From CAZBBC01 sp964489835 (GTDB lineage Bacteria > Calditrichota > Calditrichia > JAJRVZ01), in contig CAZBBC010000036.1 of assembly GCA_964489835.1 (NCBI GenBank), positions 1-34,130 of the forward strand: a stretch of DNA of 34,130 nt. Reading direction: 5' to 3'. Below are positions 25,712 through 33,475 of this stretch, piece after piece. The notes beneath the pieces were generated by a model, which was not told where the DNA came from, ran no database searches, and was given only the letters and a program-made list of their open reading frames with translations. Position 1 is the first letter of the stretch; the number at the start of each line of letters is the position of its first letter. The position numbers and the translations under genes were made by a program.

Positions 25712-26787
25712 ATATTGAAAAGTTTTTGTGCATTTCTCCCTAAAATTTTTTCTTCATCCTCTGGTGGTAGTTTAAGACTTTTCAGACAATCCTTAATCAA
25801 ACGAGGATCAACCCAGGGATGGTCACTGGCAAACAAGAGATGCTCAGGTCCGGAGAATTCTACGGCAAACTTGATCGCAAGGGGTAGGGGAGAGACAATG
25901 TCCATGTAAATACGGTGTAAATATTCACTGGGCTTGTGCTTAAGATTTTGATTGCTTCGTTTCAGTACTGCAACCTGATGATCAAACCGGCCGGCAATAT
26001 AAGGTAAAGTGCCTCCCAGATGCGGGCAGACCAGTTTTAATTGTGGGTATTCGTCCAGTAATCCTGAGGCAATAATCCGCGCCAAAGCGATCGTGTTTTC
26101 AAACATGTTTCCCATCAAACTGGTCAGGTTATAACCCTTGACCTGCTCGGTCGTCAATGGCTTGGCTGGATGAAGGAGAATCGGTATATCATGGGTAGCC
26201 GCGTAAGCAAATAGCCAGCGGAACTCCGGTTCGTCCGGCCACGACCCGGCAAGGTTTGTATACAATAGAATACCGCGCATTCCCAGGTCGGTTATACACC
26301 GCTTTAATTCCTTTTCCGCAGCCTGAGGATCCTGGAGTGGTAATACACACAAACCGATGAATCGCTCCGGGTTTTTCCGGACGACCGCGGCAATAAAGTT
26401 GTTCATCATAAAGGCAACTTCCGCTCCGTCCTCTTCAAACCACTCCGGCCCCGGGTCATTAATGCTGAGGGCGGTGATATTAATATCGTTAATATCCATA
26501 TCATCGATCTTTGCCGGTACATCCATATGTTTGGGTAGGATCCTTCGGTGCCAGTCTCCCATTTTAATCCATTGAAATCCATTTTTTTCATAGACAAGCG
26601 GATCACTTTTTCGTTTTTTCATGAATTCGACAATATCAGGCACCAAAAGGTGACTCTGACAGTCAATACAAATGGATTTCGATTTGGACTCTGCCAATTG
26701 TATCTTACCGGTCGGGTATAAAGTTGCCATCGTCGCCAAACCGGTAAGATTGAGGAATTCCCGACGTGAATAGTCGCTTTTTTTCAT
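25708..26787 (-). CDS. Tat-exported amidohydrolase (ACMSD-like)
   Basis: Starting at ATG 26787, the 359-residue protein has the leader SRREFLNLTGLA (twin-arginine). The metal-site motif reads CIDCQSHL where family members often have DxHxH, so the first His is Gln and the second is kept. LLHPAKP, CPHLGGTLPY and FASDHPWVDP supply the later His and Asp ligands, as in the amidohydrolase-2/ACMSD group. It may act on a ring or carboxylated substrate in the periplasm, with one metal. An upstream in-frame start at 26841 lies in the GcvR-like gene's coding region and is rejected. It overlaps the DUF3592-like remnant start by 4 bp and is 19 bp after the ACT gene, so it is likely in one operon with it. 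Confidence 0.82.
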   Translation of the reverse strand: MKKSDYSRREFLNLTGLATMATLYPTGKIQLAESKSKSICIDCQSHLLVPDIVEFMKKRKSDPLVYEKNGFQWIKMGDWHRRILPKHMDVPAKIDDMDINDINITALSINDPGPEWFEEDGAEVAFMMNNFIAAVVRKNPERFIGLCVLPLQDPQAAEKELKRCITDLGMRGILLYTNLAGSWPDEPEFRWLFAYAATHDIPILLHPAKPLTTEQVKGYNLTSLMGNMFENTIALARIIASGLLDEYPQLKLVCPHLGGTLPYIAGRFDHQVAVLKRSNQNLKHKPSEYLHRIYMDIVSPLPLAIKFAVEFSGPEHLLFASDHPWVDPRLIKDCLKSLKLPPEDEEKILGRNAQKLFNI

Positions 26788-26806
26788 GCTGCGTATTCCT
26801 TTCATT

Positions 26807-27340
26807 TTACCCCTTGTAAGGAGAGAGTTCGATATCCACATTTAGTTCATTACCGACAAGGATCAGGTCATCCCGCAAGGCGCTGAAGGACAAGTTCGGC
26901 GGGACCATCACAGTGGCCGTCATCGTGAAAAGAGGCGTGCCGCTCATCGGTGCTTTGACCATACCCGTATCCATGGTTTCTATATTTATGCTCTGGTCCG
27001 CCAGATGGTGGGTGACGTTGTGGATGATACCTTCATGGTCGGCACCGCTGACTTCTATTTTGTAAGGCATCCAACCGGCGTATTTTACCGGATCGTTTTG
27101 TTTCGTTTGCCATGTTACAACTGAAAATCCCTCATTCTCCAAGCCATGAATGCCTTCTTTCAGTTTTTCAAACTTTGGGGCAGGGATTGATACGAGCATC
27201 AGCATGGCGAATTCACCACCCAGTCGCGACATTCGACCTGCTTCAATATTGCCACCGTATTTAAGAACTTCCTTGGTAACCCGATCGACAATACCGATCC
27301 GATCCCGGCCGGATAAAGTTATTACGAGACTCTTTTCCAT
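26807..27340 (-). CDS. GcvR-like protein with two ACT domains
   Basis: The 177-residue protein has an N-terminal ACT domain (VITLSGRDRIGIVDRVTKEV, about 5-80) and a second (KIEVSGADHEGIIHNVTHHL, about 92-170). This tandem is the layout of glycine cleavage system repressor GcvR and related amino-acid sensors. GAGGAG lies 8 nt before the ATG. There are no gcvT/H/P genes nearby, so the regulated pathway is unknown. It likely leads the amidohydrolase, 19 bp downstream. Confidence 0.85.
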   Translation of the reverse strand: MEKSLVITLSGRDRIGIVDRVTKEVLKYGGNIEAGRMSRLGGEFAMLMLVSIPAPKFEKLKEGIHGLENEGFSVVTWQTKQNDPVKYAGWMPYKIEVSGADHEGIIHNVTHHLADQSINIETMDTGMVKAPMSGTPLFTMTATVMVPPNLSFSALRDDLILVGNELNVDIELSPYKG

Positions 27341-27461
27341 ATGATGATCTCCTCAATAATTCTTGATTACTTTTTTTATGTTTATCCGAACAGGCAGTCG
27401 TAAATAGCAGTAATCCAAAAATTATGGTTAGTACAATAATTGATTGTTGGATAGTTTTCAT
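27261..27461 (-). pseudogene. Lipoprotein signal remnant overlapping the ACT gene start
   Basis: From ATG 27461 the minus strand reads MKTIQQSIIVLTIIFGLLLF, then TTACSDKHKKSNQ, a complete lipoprotein signal with lipobox and Cys, then continues out of frame with the ACT gene to a stop at 27261. The 80-nt overlap with the ACT coding region in another frame suggests the rest of the lipoprotein gene was lost and the leader now abuts the ACT gene. A translated leader-like peptide is the alternative. No RBS of note. Confidence 0.45.
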
Positions 27462-27642
27462 ATTATATGGATGGTAACCTATATATCTGTCCCTTCGCCG
27501 GTACAGAAATATAGGGATTTGCGAAGGTATGTCCAATAAAAAATTGGGGACCAGGCGAATGAAAACTGATCATGGCTCAGATAAAAGTATGTCCGGCGGG
27601 TTGCAAATAATTCTTAAAATCAGGAAATTAACGTGATCAATT

Positions 27643-27830
27643 CATACCGTAGCGATGGTGCAAAAAAAGAAAAAAATAGTCCACGGATTTCACAAATTAA
27701 CACGGATTTTATTTAAAAAATATTTTTATTATAGTTTTAATCCGTGAAAATCAGTGTAATCCGTGGATAAAAGTTTTTTAAATTTTGTTAAAATAACAAA
27801 ATTTTTGGCTACAATAGCATAGCATACCGC
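27643..27830. repeat. Dispersed nested-palindrome repeat, copy D (variant)
   Basis: CATACCGTAGCGATGGTGC begins it. The CCGGCTGCGCCGG hairpin is replaced by GAAAATCAGTGTAATCCGTGG, so only the outer and inner arms remain. The ACAAAATTTTTGGCTACAATAGCATA end is kept and is followed by CATACCGCAAGG, 12 nt before the symporter start. It fills the divergent interval between the ACT and symporter genes. Confidence 0.82.
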
Positions 27831-27842
27831 AAGGGAATCAGG

Positions 27843-30029
27843 ATGTACGGTTTACCCATCATTGATATTGTCGTTATCGGCATTTATTTCTTAGTGATGA
27901 TTGGGATAGGTTTGTGGGCCATGCGCCGTATAAAAAGTCAGGAGGATTACTTTCTCGCCGGACGACGCTTCGGAAAGTTTATCCAAACCTTTGCTGCGTT
28001 TGGCCAGGCCACTTCTGCCGATACGGCAATCGGCGTATCAACAACCACCTTCAGCAACGGTGCCGCCGGTATGTGGAGTTCTCTGATCTATCTTTTTGCC
28101 ACGCCTTTTTACTGGCTGGTGATGCCCTGGATGCGGCGTTTGCGATTGCTCACATTGGGGGACTTTTTTGAAGAGCGCTATGGGTCAAAGGCCCTTGCCG
28201 GTGTCTATGCGGTAATCGGCAGCATTGGTTTGATGGCTATCCTGGCGGTGGGATTCACCGCTATTACTAAAACCGTGGTTGCTTTAACACCGAAATCCGT
28301 CGCGGAATTTTCTGCACAGGAACAGATTGAATATAAGACCGCTCTGGAGCTGGAAAAACTGAAACGTATGGATTACACCTTGCTTTCCGGAGATCAGAAA
28401 CAGAAACTACATGCAGCGGAGCGGCTTCAACCCCGAAAGGTTTTTTCATACATCAATCCCCAGTTGGTCATCTGGCTGATAGTCTTCGCAGTTATGGCCT
28501 ATGCCCTTGTCGGCGGTCTGGAAGCCGCATTTATCACCGATACGATTCAGGGAATCTTTATCATTCTTCTCTCTATTATATTGATACCATTTGCACTATA
28601 TAAAATTAGTGCCGTTTACGGTGGCCATTATATCTTTGATGCTTTTACGATCATGCACAAGCACCTCCCGGAATCGATGTTCGAGATCCTTGGTTCTCCG
28701 ATGACGATTGATTTTACCTGGTATTATATTTTTGCGATCGCCTTTATGGGGACTTTAAATGTCGTTATTCAACCCAATGCATTGATTGCCAATGGCTCAG
28801 CGAAGGATGAATATACCGCCCGGATGGGCTTTGTAACCGGCAGTTTTATGAAAAGGTTCGTGACCATACTCTGGGGTTTCTTTGCACTAACTGCTATTCT
28901 TCTGTATTCCGGGGAGGTCAATAATCCGGATTATGTTTGGGGCTATGCAACATTGGATTTATTGGGTGGACTGAAACTGGGATTGGTGGGTCTGATGATT
29001 TCCTGTCTTCTGGCGGCACAAATGTCCACAGCCGATTGCCTGATGATTACTTGCTCAGGTTTACTGACTCATAATATATATCGTCCCCTTTTTTCGGCAA
29101 AATCAGAGAAACACTATATCTGGGTTGGCCGGATGTCCGGTGGTCTGGTTTTAATTGGATCAGCACTTATCGCTACTCAATTTGATTCTATTCTCCAGAT
29201 TTTGAAATTTATGTGGGAAGTCAATGTGATGGTGGCCGCCAGTTTTTGGCTGGGGATGAAATGGCGGCGGGCAAATGCCAAAGCAGCCTGGACATCCATT
29301 GGTTTTACGGCGATGCTGTTTTTCGTTTTGCCGGCACTTTTGCCTCAAATCTGGATTAGCCTGAAAACAGATCCCCTTTTGCTGAAAACCACTCATCCGG
29401 CACCGGTGGTTCGTACCTACCAGGCCAAAGAGGGTGACGTTCTTGCCCGGGAGGCGGCTATCAGCGCCTGGGACCTGTTGCCCGAAGACAGAAAAACGAA
29501 AATAACAAAACCCCTAGTGTTAAAAATCGGTGACCCGTTTGAAAAAACATATGTTCTTTCGCAAAAGTCAATTTTTTGGACAAAAGGAATCAAAGCAGAT
29601 CAAAATGGCAGGGTAAGCGGCAGCGGATTGATCAATCTGGAATTGTTGTTTCTTGACAGAATCGGATTCGATTTGACAAAAAATCCCTATGCCCTCAATG
29701 AGACGATCCGCATTCTCATCCGGACGATAACACCATTTCTGGTGTTCTTTTTTGTTGCCCTGTCGTTTCGGCGTGAAAGCAACCAACGGATCGATCGTTT
29801 TTTTATAAAAATGAAAACCATTGTCTCCCATGATCCTGATACGGATGCCCGGGAACTCGACCTCGCCATTGCCCACCCGGAGCGGGTCAATCATTTAAAG
29901 CTGTTTCCCAATTCTGATTGGGAGTTTGATCGTTGGAATAAAGAGGACGTGCTCGGATTTGTTATATCTATTGGGATTGTTCTCTTAATGATCGGGCTGA
30001 TGCTTTTTATTGTTTCGATCGGGGGGTGA
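27843..30029 (+). CDS. Sodium:solute symporter with enlarged loops
   Basis: The 728-residue membrane protein begins IIDIVVIGIYFLVMIGIGLW and has the SSS-family motifs DYFLAGRRFGKFIQTFAAFG, TSADTAIGVSTTTFSNGAAG and later ISCLLAAQMSTADCLMITCS near residue 385-405. Inserted hydrophilic stretches at about 150-203 and 505-615 are larger than in most SSS transporters. Substrates in this family include sugars, uronates and carboxylates; the neighbourhood suggests a sugar acid. AGGGA precedes the ATG. It is divergent from the ACT gene and is followed by the third URO-D-fold gene on the same strand. Confidence 0.9.
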   Translation: MYGLPIIDIVVIGIYFLVMIGIGLWAMRRIKSQEDYFLAGRRFGKFIQTFAAFGQATSADTAIGVSTTTFSNGAAGMWSSLIYLFATPFYWLVMPWMRRLRLLTLGDFFEERYGSKALAGVYAVIGSIGLMAILAVGFTAITKTVVALTPKSVAEFSAQEQIEYKTALELEKLKRMDYTLLSGDQKQKLHAAERLQPRKVFSYINPQLVIWLIVFAVMAYALVGGLEAAFITDTIQGIFIILLSIILIPFALYKISAVYGGHYIFDAFTIMHKHLPESMFEILGSPMTIDFTWYYIFAIAFMGTLNVVIQPNALIANGSAKDEYTARMGFVTGSFMKRFVTILWGFFALTAILLYSGEVNNPDYVWGYATLDLLGGLKLGLVGLMISCLLAAQMSTADCLMITCSGLLTHNIYRPLFSAKSEKHYIWVGRMSGGLVLIGSALIATQFDSILQILKFMWEVNVMVAASFWLGMKWRRANAKAAWTSIGFTAMLFFVLPALLPQIWISLKTDPLLLKTTHPAPVVRTYQAKEGDVLAREAAISAWDLLPEDRKTKITKPLVLKIGDPFEKTYVLSQKSIFWTKGIKADQNGRVSGSGLINLELLFLDRIGFDLTKNPYALNETIRILIRTITPFLVFFFVALSFRRESNQRIDRFFIKMKTIVSHDPDTDARELDLAIAHPERVNHLKLFPNSDWEFDRWNKEDVLGFVISIGIVLLMIGLMLFIVSIGG

Positions 30030-30084
30030 GGGATGTTTGTATGCAGTTATTAAATGCAACCACTTAGTACCAATTTAATATGCG

Positions 30085-30262
30085 GCATTAAAATAATTTG
30101 ATAGATATTCTCCGCGAAGCGGAACGAAAAGAAATTTTTTCTGTCTGAGCGGAGCGAGTTTAAAAATTTCAGTGAAGCGAGCGGTAGAATTTCTTCAAAT
30201 TATTTTACAGCCTTGATTTTTTGGTTCTTTTGTATCAAGACAAAAGAACAAATAAAAAGACT
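30085..30262. repeat. Repeat-rich leader with a 9-bp hairpin
   Basis: Alternating CGAAGCGG, GAGCGGAGCGAG and GAAGCGAGCGG words make inverted pairs around AAAAATTTC tracts (about 30098-30190). GTTCTTTTG at 30224-30232 pairs with CAAAAGAAC at 30241-30249 around TATCAAGA, and CTTGAT/ATCAAG arms partly overlap it. This hairpin ends 15 bp before the third URO-D gene start. It resembles a dispersed sequence seen in Bacteroidetes-type genomes, from memory. Confidence 0.55.
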
Positions 30263-30263
30263 A

Positions 30264-31397
30264 ATGATGAAAAAGACATTTAACACCGCTTTAGCCGATT
30301 CCCAGGCAACAGCCGTGCGGCCGGTCTCACCGGAACGATTTGATATTGAAGCATATGCGGATTATGAAAAAAGTATGCAGGACCGCTGCCGGGAATTTTG
30401 GAAAAGCAACAGTGGTGTATTGGTATATCGACGAATGCGCGTTGCTGAAGTATTTTCGTATGGATCAAAAGACACGCAGCACTCACTGGCCTGGCAGTTG
30501 GGGGCATTAAAACATAGCATGGCCTTTAAATCAGACGTGCCAAACTTCCTGGAACCGTGGTATGGGATCGGTACGATAGCCAGTGCCTATGGTACCGACT
30601 ATCACTGGGCGGATAATCAGGCACCGATGGTCAAGCCTCCCTTCAAATCAGTGTCAGAGGCTCTGCAGTATCCACCGGAAGAGGTGGCAGCAACTAACAT
30701 CGGTAAACATATTTTACAGATGATCGAATATTTTCTGGATCGGACCAAAGCCCGTCTGCCGCTTTCTCTGACCGATACACAATCCCCGCTCAATACCGCC
30801 AGCTACATCGTGGACTCAACGAATTTTATGATGGATCTGGTTATTAATCCGGATCCATTTAAACAATTGTTGGATCGGGTGGCCGATCTGACGATTGCCT
30901 TTACCAGAAAACAATTGGAATTGCTTCAACCGGTTGTGGTTTGGCCGGGTCATGGATTCCCCTCGTCCCGGCAATTTGAAGGCATCGGCATGAGTGATGA
31001 CAATATGTTAATGCTGTCCGGTCCGCATTACCTGGAATTGTGTGTCCCGTCGGTTGAAAAATTTGGTGAAGCCTTTAAAGGACCGGCTTTTCATTCCTGC
31101 GGCAACTGGGCGAACCGCATCGAACAGGTCCGGCTACTTAAAAATTTACGGATGGTTGACGGTGCCTTTTCGGCTGAAACCGATCCGGCTCCCAATGCGG
31201 CCGGGCCGTTTCAGAGGTTTGCAAACAGCGGGATAGTGGTGAATGCCCGGATAGTCGGAGACGTGGAAACAATCACCGATACGGTAAAAAAACTGTGGAA
31301 ACCGGGGATGAAATTGATAGTGACGACCTATTGTAAAACACCGGAAGAACAGGCAAAGGCCTATGCCTGTATTCATCAAATCTGTCAGATGTCCTGA
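30264..31397 (+). CDS. URO-D-superfamily protein, third copy
   Basis: The ATG at 30264 (or 30267) begins MMKKTFNTALADSQATAVRP, after an AT-rich leader. The protein has URO-D-fold features: WYGIGTIASAYGTDYHW, VDSTNFMMDLVINPDPFKQL, VVWPGHGFPSSRQFEGIGMS and FHSCGNWANRIEQV, giving a His-x-Cys pair, then TTYCKTPEEQ as a possible third metal ligand. It differs strongly from the other two copies. Possibly a methyltransferase or an ABC-like decarboxylase of a methylated compound; the substrate is unknown. It is 234 bp downstream of the symporter on the same strand. Confidence 0.75.
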   Translation: MMKKTFNTALADSQATAVRPVSPERFDIEAYADYEKSMQDRCREFWKSNSGVLVYRRMRVAEVFSYGSKDTQHSLAWQLGALKHSMAFKSDVPNFLEPWYGIGTIASAYGTDYHWADNQAPMVKPPFKSVSEALQYPPEEVAATNIGKHILQMIEYFLDRTKARLPLSLTDTQSPLNTASYIVDSTNFMMDLVINPDPFKQLLDRVADLTIAFTRKQLELLQPVVVWPGHGFPSSRQFEGIGMSDDNMLMLSGPHYLELCVPSVEKFGEAFKGPAFHSCGNWANRIEQVRLLKNLRMVDGAFSAETDPAPNAAGPFQRFANSGIVVNARIVGDVETITDTVKKLWKPGMKLIVTTYCKTPEEQAKAYACIHQICQMS

Positions 31398-31412
31398 ACC
31401 ATCAGTCAATGT

Positions 31413-31434
31413 AACCATTTAAACGTCAATGGTT
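31413..31434. terminator. Weak hairpin after the third URO-D gene
   Basis: AACCATT at 31413-31419 pairs with AATGGTT at 31428-31434 around TAAACGTC, 15 bp after the stop codon. A short stem without a U-run; assignment as terminator is tentative. Confidence 0.3.
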
Positions 31435-31535
31435 TAACAAAGGACGATTTTTGAGGCTTGGCAACAATGCTTTTAAAAATGTGCGCAAAGTTAATCATGT
31501 CGATCAACAATCATCAAACGATTCTAATTTTAATT

Positions 31536-32273
31536 CTAATTTATTGGTTCTGAAAAATCAATGATATCATCTCTACCATGAAATTCATTGAGCCATTTTA
31601 TGGAAAATGTAGAATTTTTACTTCGCCATTCATTTTGATCATTTTCCTTAAATTTCTCTATAGGATAAAATTCTTTTAAAATCAAATAATCATTTTTCTC
31701 ATGTATCTTGTTATTACGTGGATTGATGATATACTTTGATAAAAAAACCAATCGATGATTATTATCAAAACCATAATTGGTGGCCTCCCAGAAACCGCCG
31801 ACATCAATTAGATCTCTTTGTTGGACTAACGTTAAATCTTTTAAGATAATTTGTTTAGAAAGTTCTATTGTAGAATCAGTGTTTAAACATTTAAAATTTC
31901 TTTCGAAAGAACCTACTGAAAATCCAATTTCTCTTTCCAGACTCCATTCATATCCACTTTTAAATTTTGAATTAAAGAGAGTAAAAAACTGACCTTCATT
32001 AGTGTTTTTTACATCCCACAATTTTTGTACTTTGGCTCTAGTATAAAATACCGTACCTAAAACATCATCAAACATTTGCATCAGATTATTATTTTTATAT
32101 CCTTCAAATTCTATTACTGAAAACAATGTGTCTTTAACCTGATTGTTTTTATGATCTATGATATAATATTCATAAAATCCTTGAAGAGTATTATAATGTA
32201 ACCGTTCAGAACTCGAACAGCTTAGTATAAAATAACAAGTCAAAATTATGAACAGAACAATAGTTTTATGCAT
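31536..32273 (-). CDS. Lipoprotein next to the orphan RHS tip
   Basis: The 245-residue protein has a leader with lipobox ILSC (Cys at residue 19), so it is probably lipidated. The mature region is rich in Asn, Lys, Phe and Tyr with no family I recognise; it alternates strand-like segments (GYEWSLEREIGFSVGSF, LVFLSKYIINPRNN). It begins 16 bp after the orphan RHS tip on the same strand. An immunity protein or accessory for that tip is possible by position only, and the base composition (AT-rich) matches the tip rather than the rest of the window. Confidence 0.55.
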   Translation of the reverse strand: MHKTIVLFIILTCYFILSCSSSERLHYNTLQGFYEYYIIDHKNNQVKDTLFSVIEFEGYKNNNLMQMFDDVLGTVFYTRAKVQKLWDVKNTNEGQFFTLFNSKFKSGYEWSLEREIGFSVGSFERNFKCLNTDSTIELSKQIILKDLTLVQQRDLIDVGGFWEATNYGFDNNHRLVFLSKYIINPRNNKIHEKNDYLILKEFYPIEKFKENDQNEWRSKNSTFSIKWLNEFHGRDDIIDFSEPIN

Positions 32274-32289
32274 TTCCTTTGTCCTTTTT

Positions 32290-33040
32290 CTAACGGTTCA
32301 TAAACTCACGACGTTCTTTAACAATTTGCTGAACTTCAGGCACATACTTATAAATATTATTAGATTTGTATGAAATACCTCCTTGCCACATTAAAGAACT
32401 AACTATTCCACGTTTAAATTCTGTACTTGCACCCAGAGAATTAAGGTAGCTGCGGTGAGTTTTAAAGAATTTTTCGGTTAGCATTGTTCGATGATGTATC
32501 CCCTGTGAACCTTCAATACTTCCAAATCCTCCTTTACCATCCGCTCCTTTTGCAGCAAACATAAAAGCATGCTGAACTTCATGAAAAACATCATCAGCTT
32601 GATCCAACAGAGATCCTGATCCAATAAAAACATTGTATGACTGCTCTCCTTCACTTCCTACAAAATACTCCCCACCTACGGAATTTATCGGTACTGTATT
32701 TGGCCCGATTTCTGTATCAACGCCTACAAAATTTAAATGTTGAGAAGAATATTTACCCGCATTATCGAAGGTAAATGGTTGGCCATTTACTACTATCGTT
32801 TGTCCCTTAGATGCGAATTGTGAAGCCCACAACCTACCTTCTTTAGTATTAAGGTATTCCTGTAATGCCTGACTATCAGCCATTTCACTACTTACACTAA
32901 TTGAGTCCCCATTAAAATCGAGAAATAATACAGGATTATTTGCAGCATACTGATATGGTGACATCGAAGGATATTTATCTGCAAATCGGTCAACCGATAA
33001 AAATCTCCCAATCCCCGGATCATAATACCTAGCGCCAAAT
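32290..33040 (-). CDS. Orphan RHS core and toxin-like tip with HExxH
   Basis: Translation of the minus strand before the ATG at 32964 continues the RHS core: FGARYYDPGIGRFLSVDRF, then MSPYQYAANNPVLFLD. A stop lies four codons upstream of FGARYYDP, so the YD-repeat shell is absent. After the core the tip of about 200 residues contains FHEVQHAF (HExxH at residues 128-132, counted from the ATG), the zinc-peptidase motif, then IHHRTMLTEKFF. This suggests a metallopeptidase-type tip. No ATG precedes the core, so it may be expressed only after recombination with an RHS gene, or from the ATG at 32964 as a truncated protein. The 24 bp at 33016-33039 match 34076-34099 exactly. Confidence 0.7.
33016..33039. 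repeat. 24-bp exact repeat at the orphan RHS core
   Basis: Identical to 34076-34099, at the position coding FGARYYDP in both RHS copies and in the same orientation, 1060 bp apart. After the 24 bp the two sequences diverge in steps and then completely. This is a plausible crossover site for replacing one tip by another. Confidence 0.85.
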
Positions 33041-33227
33041 AGGTGCTATTATTCTTAAATATCAAAGATCAAGATATGAGGTAAATAACAGGAGGATTTT
33101 TTGTAAATAGATAATTGCAGTTGACAGTTATTAGACAACTTTTTGAAATATAAGTAAATTTTGAATCAAACTAGTGGATTTAAATAAATATCAATCAGTT
33201 TCTCAACAGATTCAAGAAATTCTTTAT

Positions 33228-33452
33228 CTATGCAAACAGCAAACGAATGCCTAAAAGGAGAAAAATAGCACTACCAAAAATAACTGCGAATCTATACATT
33301 TTTTCTGCAGATTCTATTTCCTTTTGTTTTTTTGATTTATTCAATTTTCGCCAAATACTCATTCTATATCTTACAATGTGTTCTCTTAAGAAAAAAACTA
33401 TTATCGAGCCTACTATAGCTATAATCCCTAGTATATCATAGTGAATTTTCAT
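33228..33452 (-). CDS. Small two-helix membrane protein, possible immunity
   Basis: The 74-residue protein has a helix at about 7-25 (IIAIVGSIIVFFL), a basic stretch (RYRMSIWRKLNKSKKQKEIE) and a second helix at about 53-72. It starts 24 bp after the stop of the resident RHS gene on the same strand. Position fits an immunity protein for the resident tip; small two-helix proteins are also common as non-immunity genes. No family recognised. Confidence 0.5.
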   Translation of the reverse strand: MKIHYDILGIIAIVGSIIVFFLREHIVRYRMSIWRKLNKSKKQKEIESAEKMYRFAVIFGSAIFLLLGIRLLFA

Positions 33453-33475
33453 TGCCTAATAACCTTCTTAGTCAA

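Noticed and set aside
3311..27830. CRISPR-like repeats
   Set aside because: The repeated units are about 190 bp, lie kilobases apart and have no regular spacers.
27643..27842. Copy D as a riboswitch for the symporter
   Set aside because: The same element occurs at three other sites with no consistent distance or direction to a start codon.
31415..31564. A 49-codon plus-strand open frame (QWFNKGRFLRLGNN...)
   Set aside because: No ATG, it overlaps the end of the lipoprotein gene and its likeness to toxin tails is too weak to claim.
33131..33262. A second minus-strand frame reading KEFLESVEKLIDIYLNPL
   Set aside because: It starts inside the small membrane-protein gene in another frame and is only about 30 codons long; probably chance.
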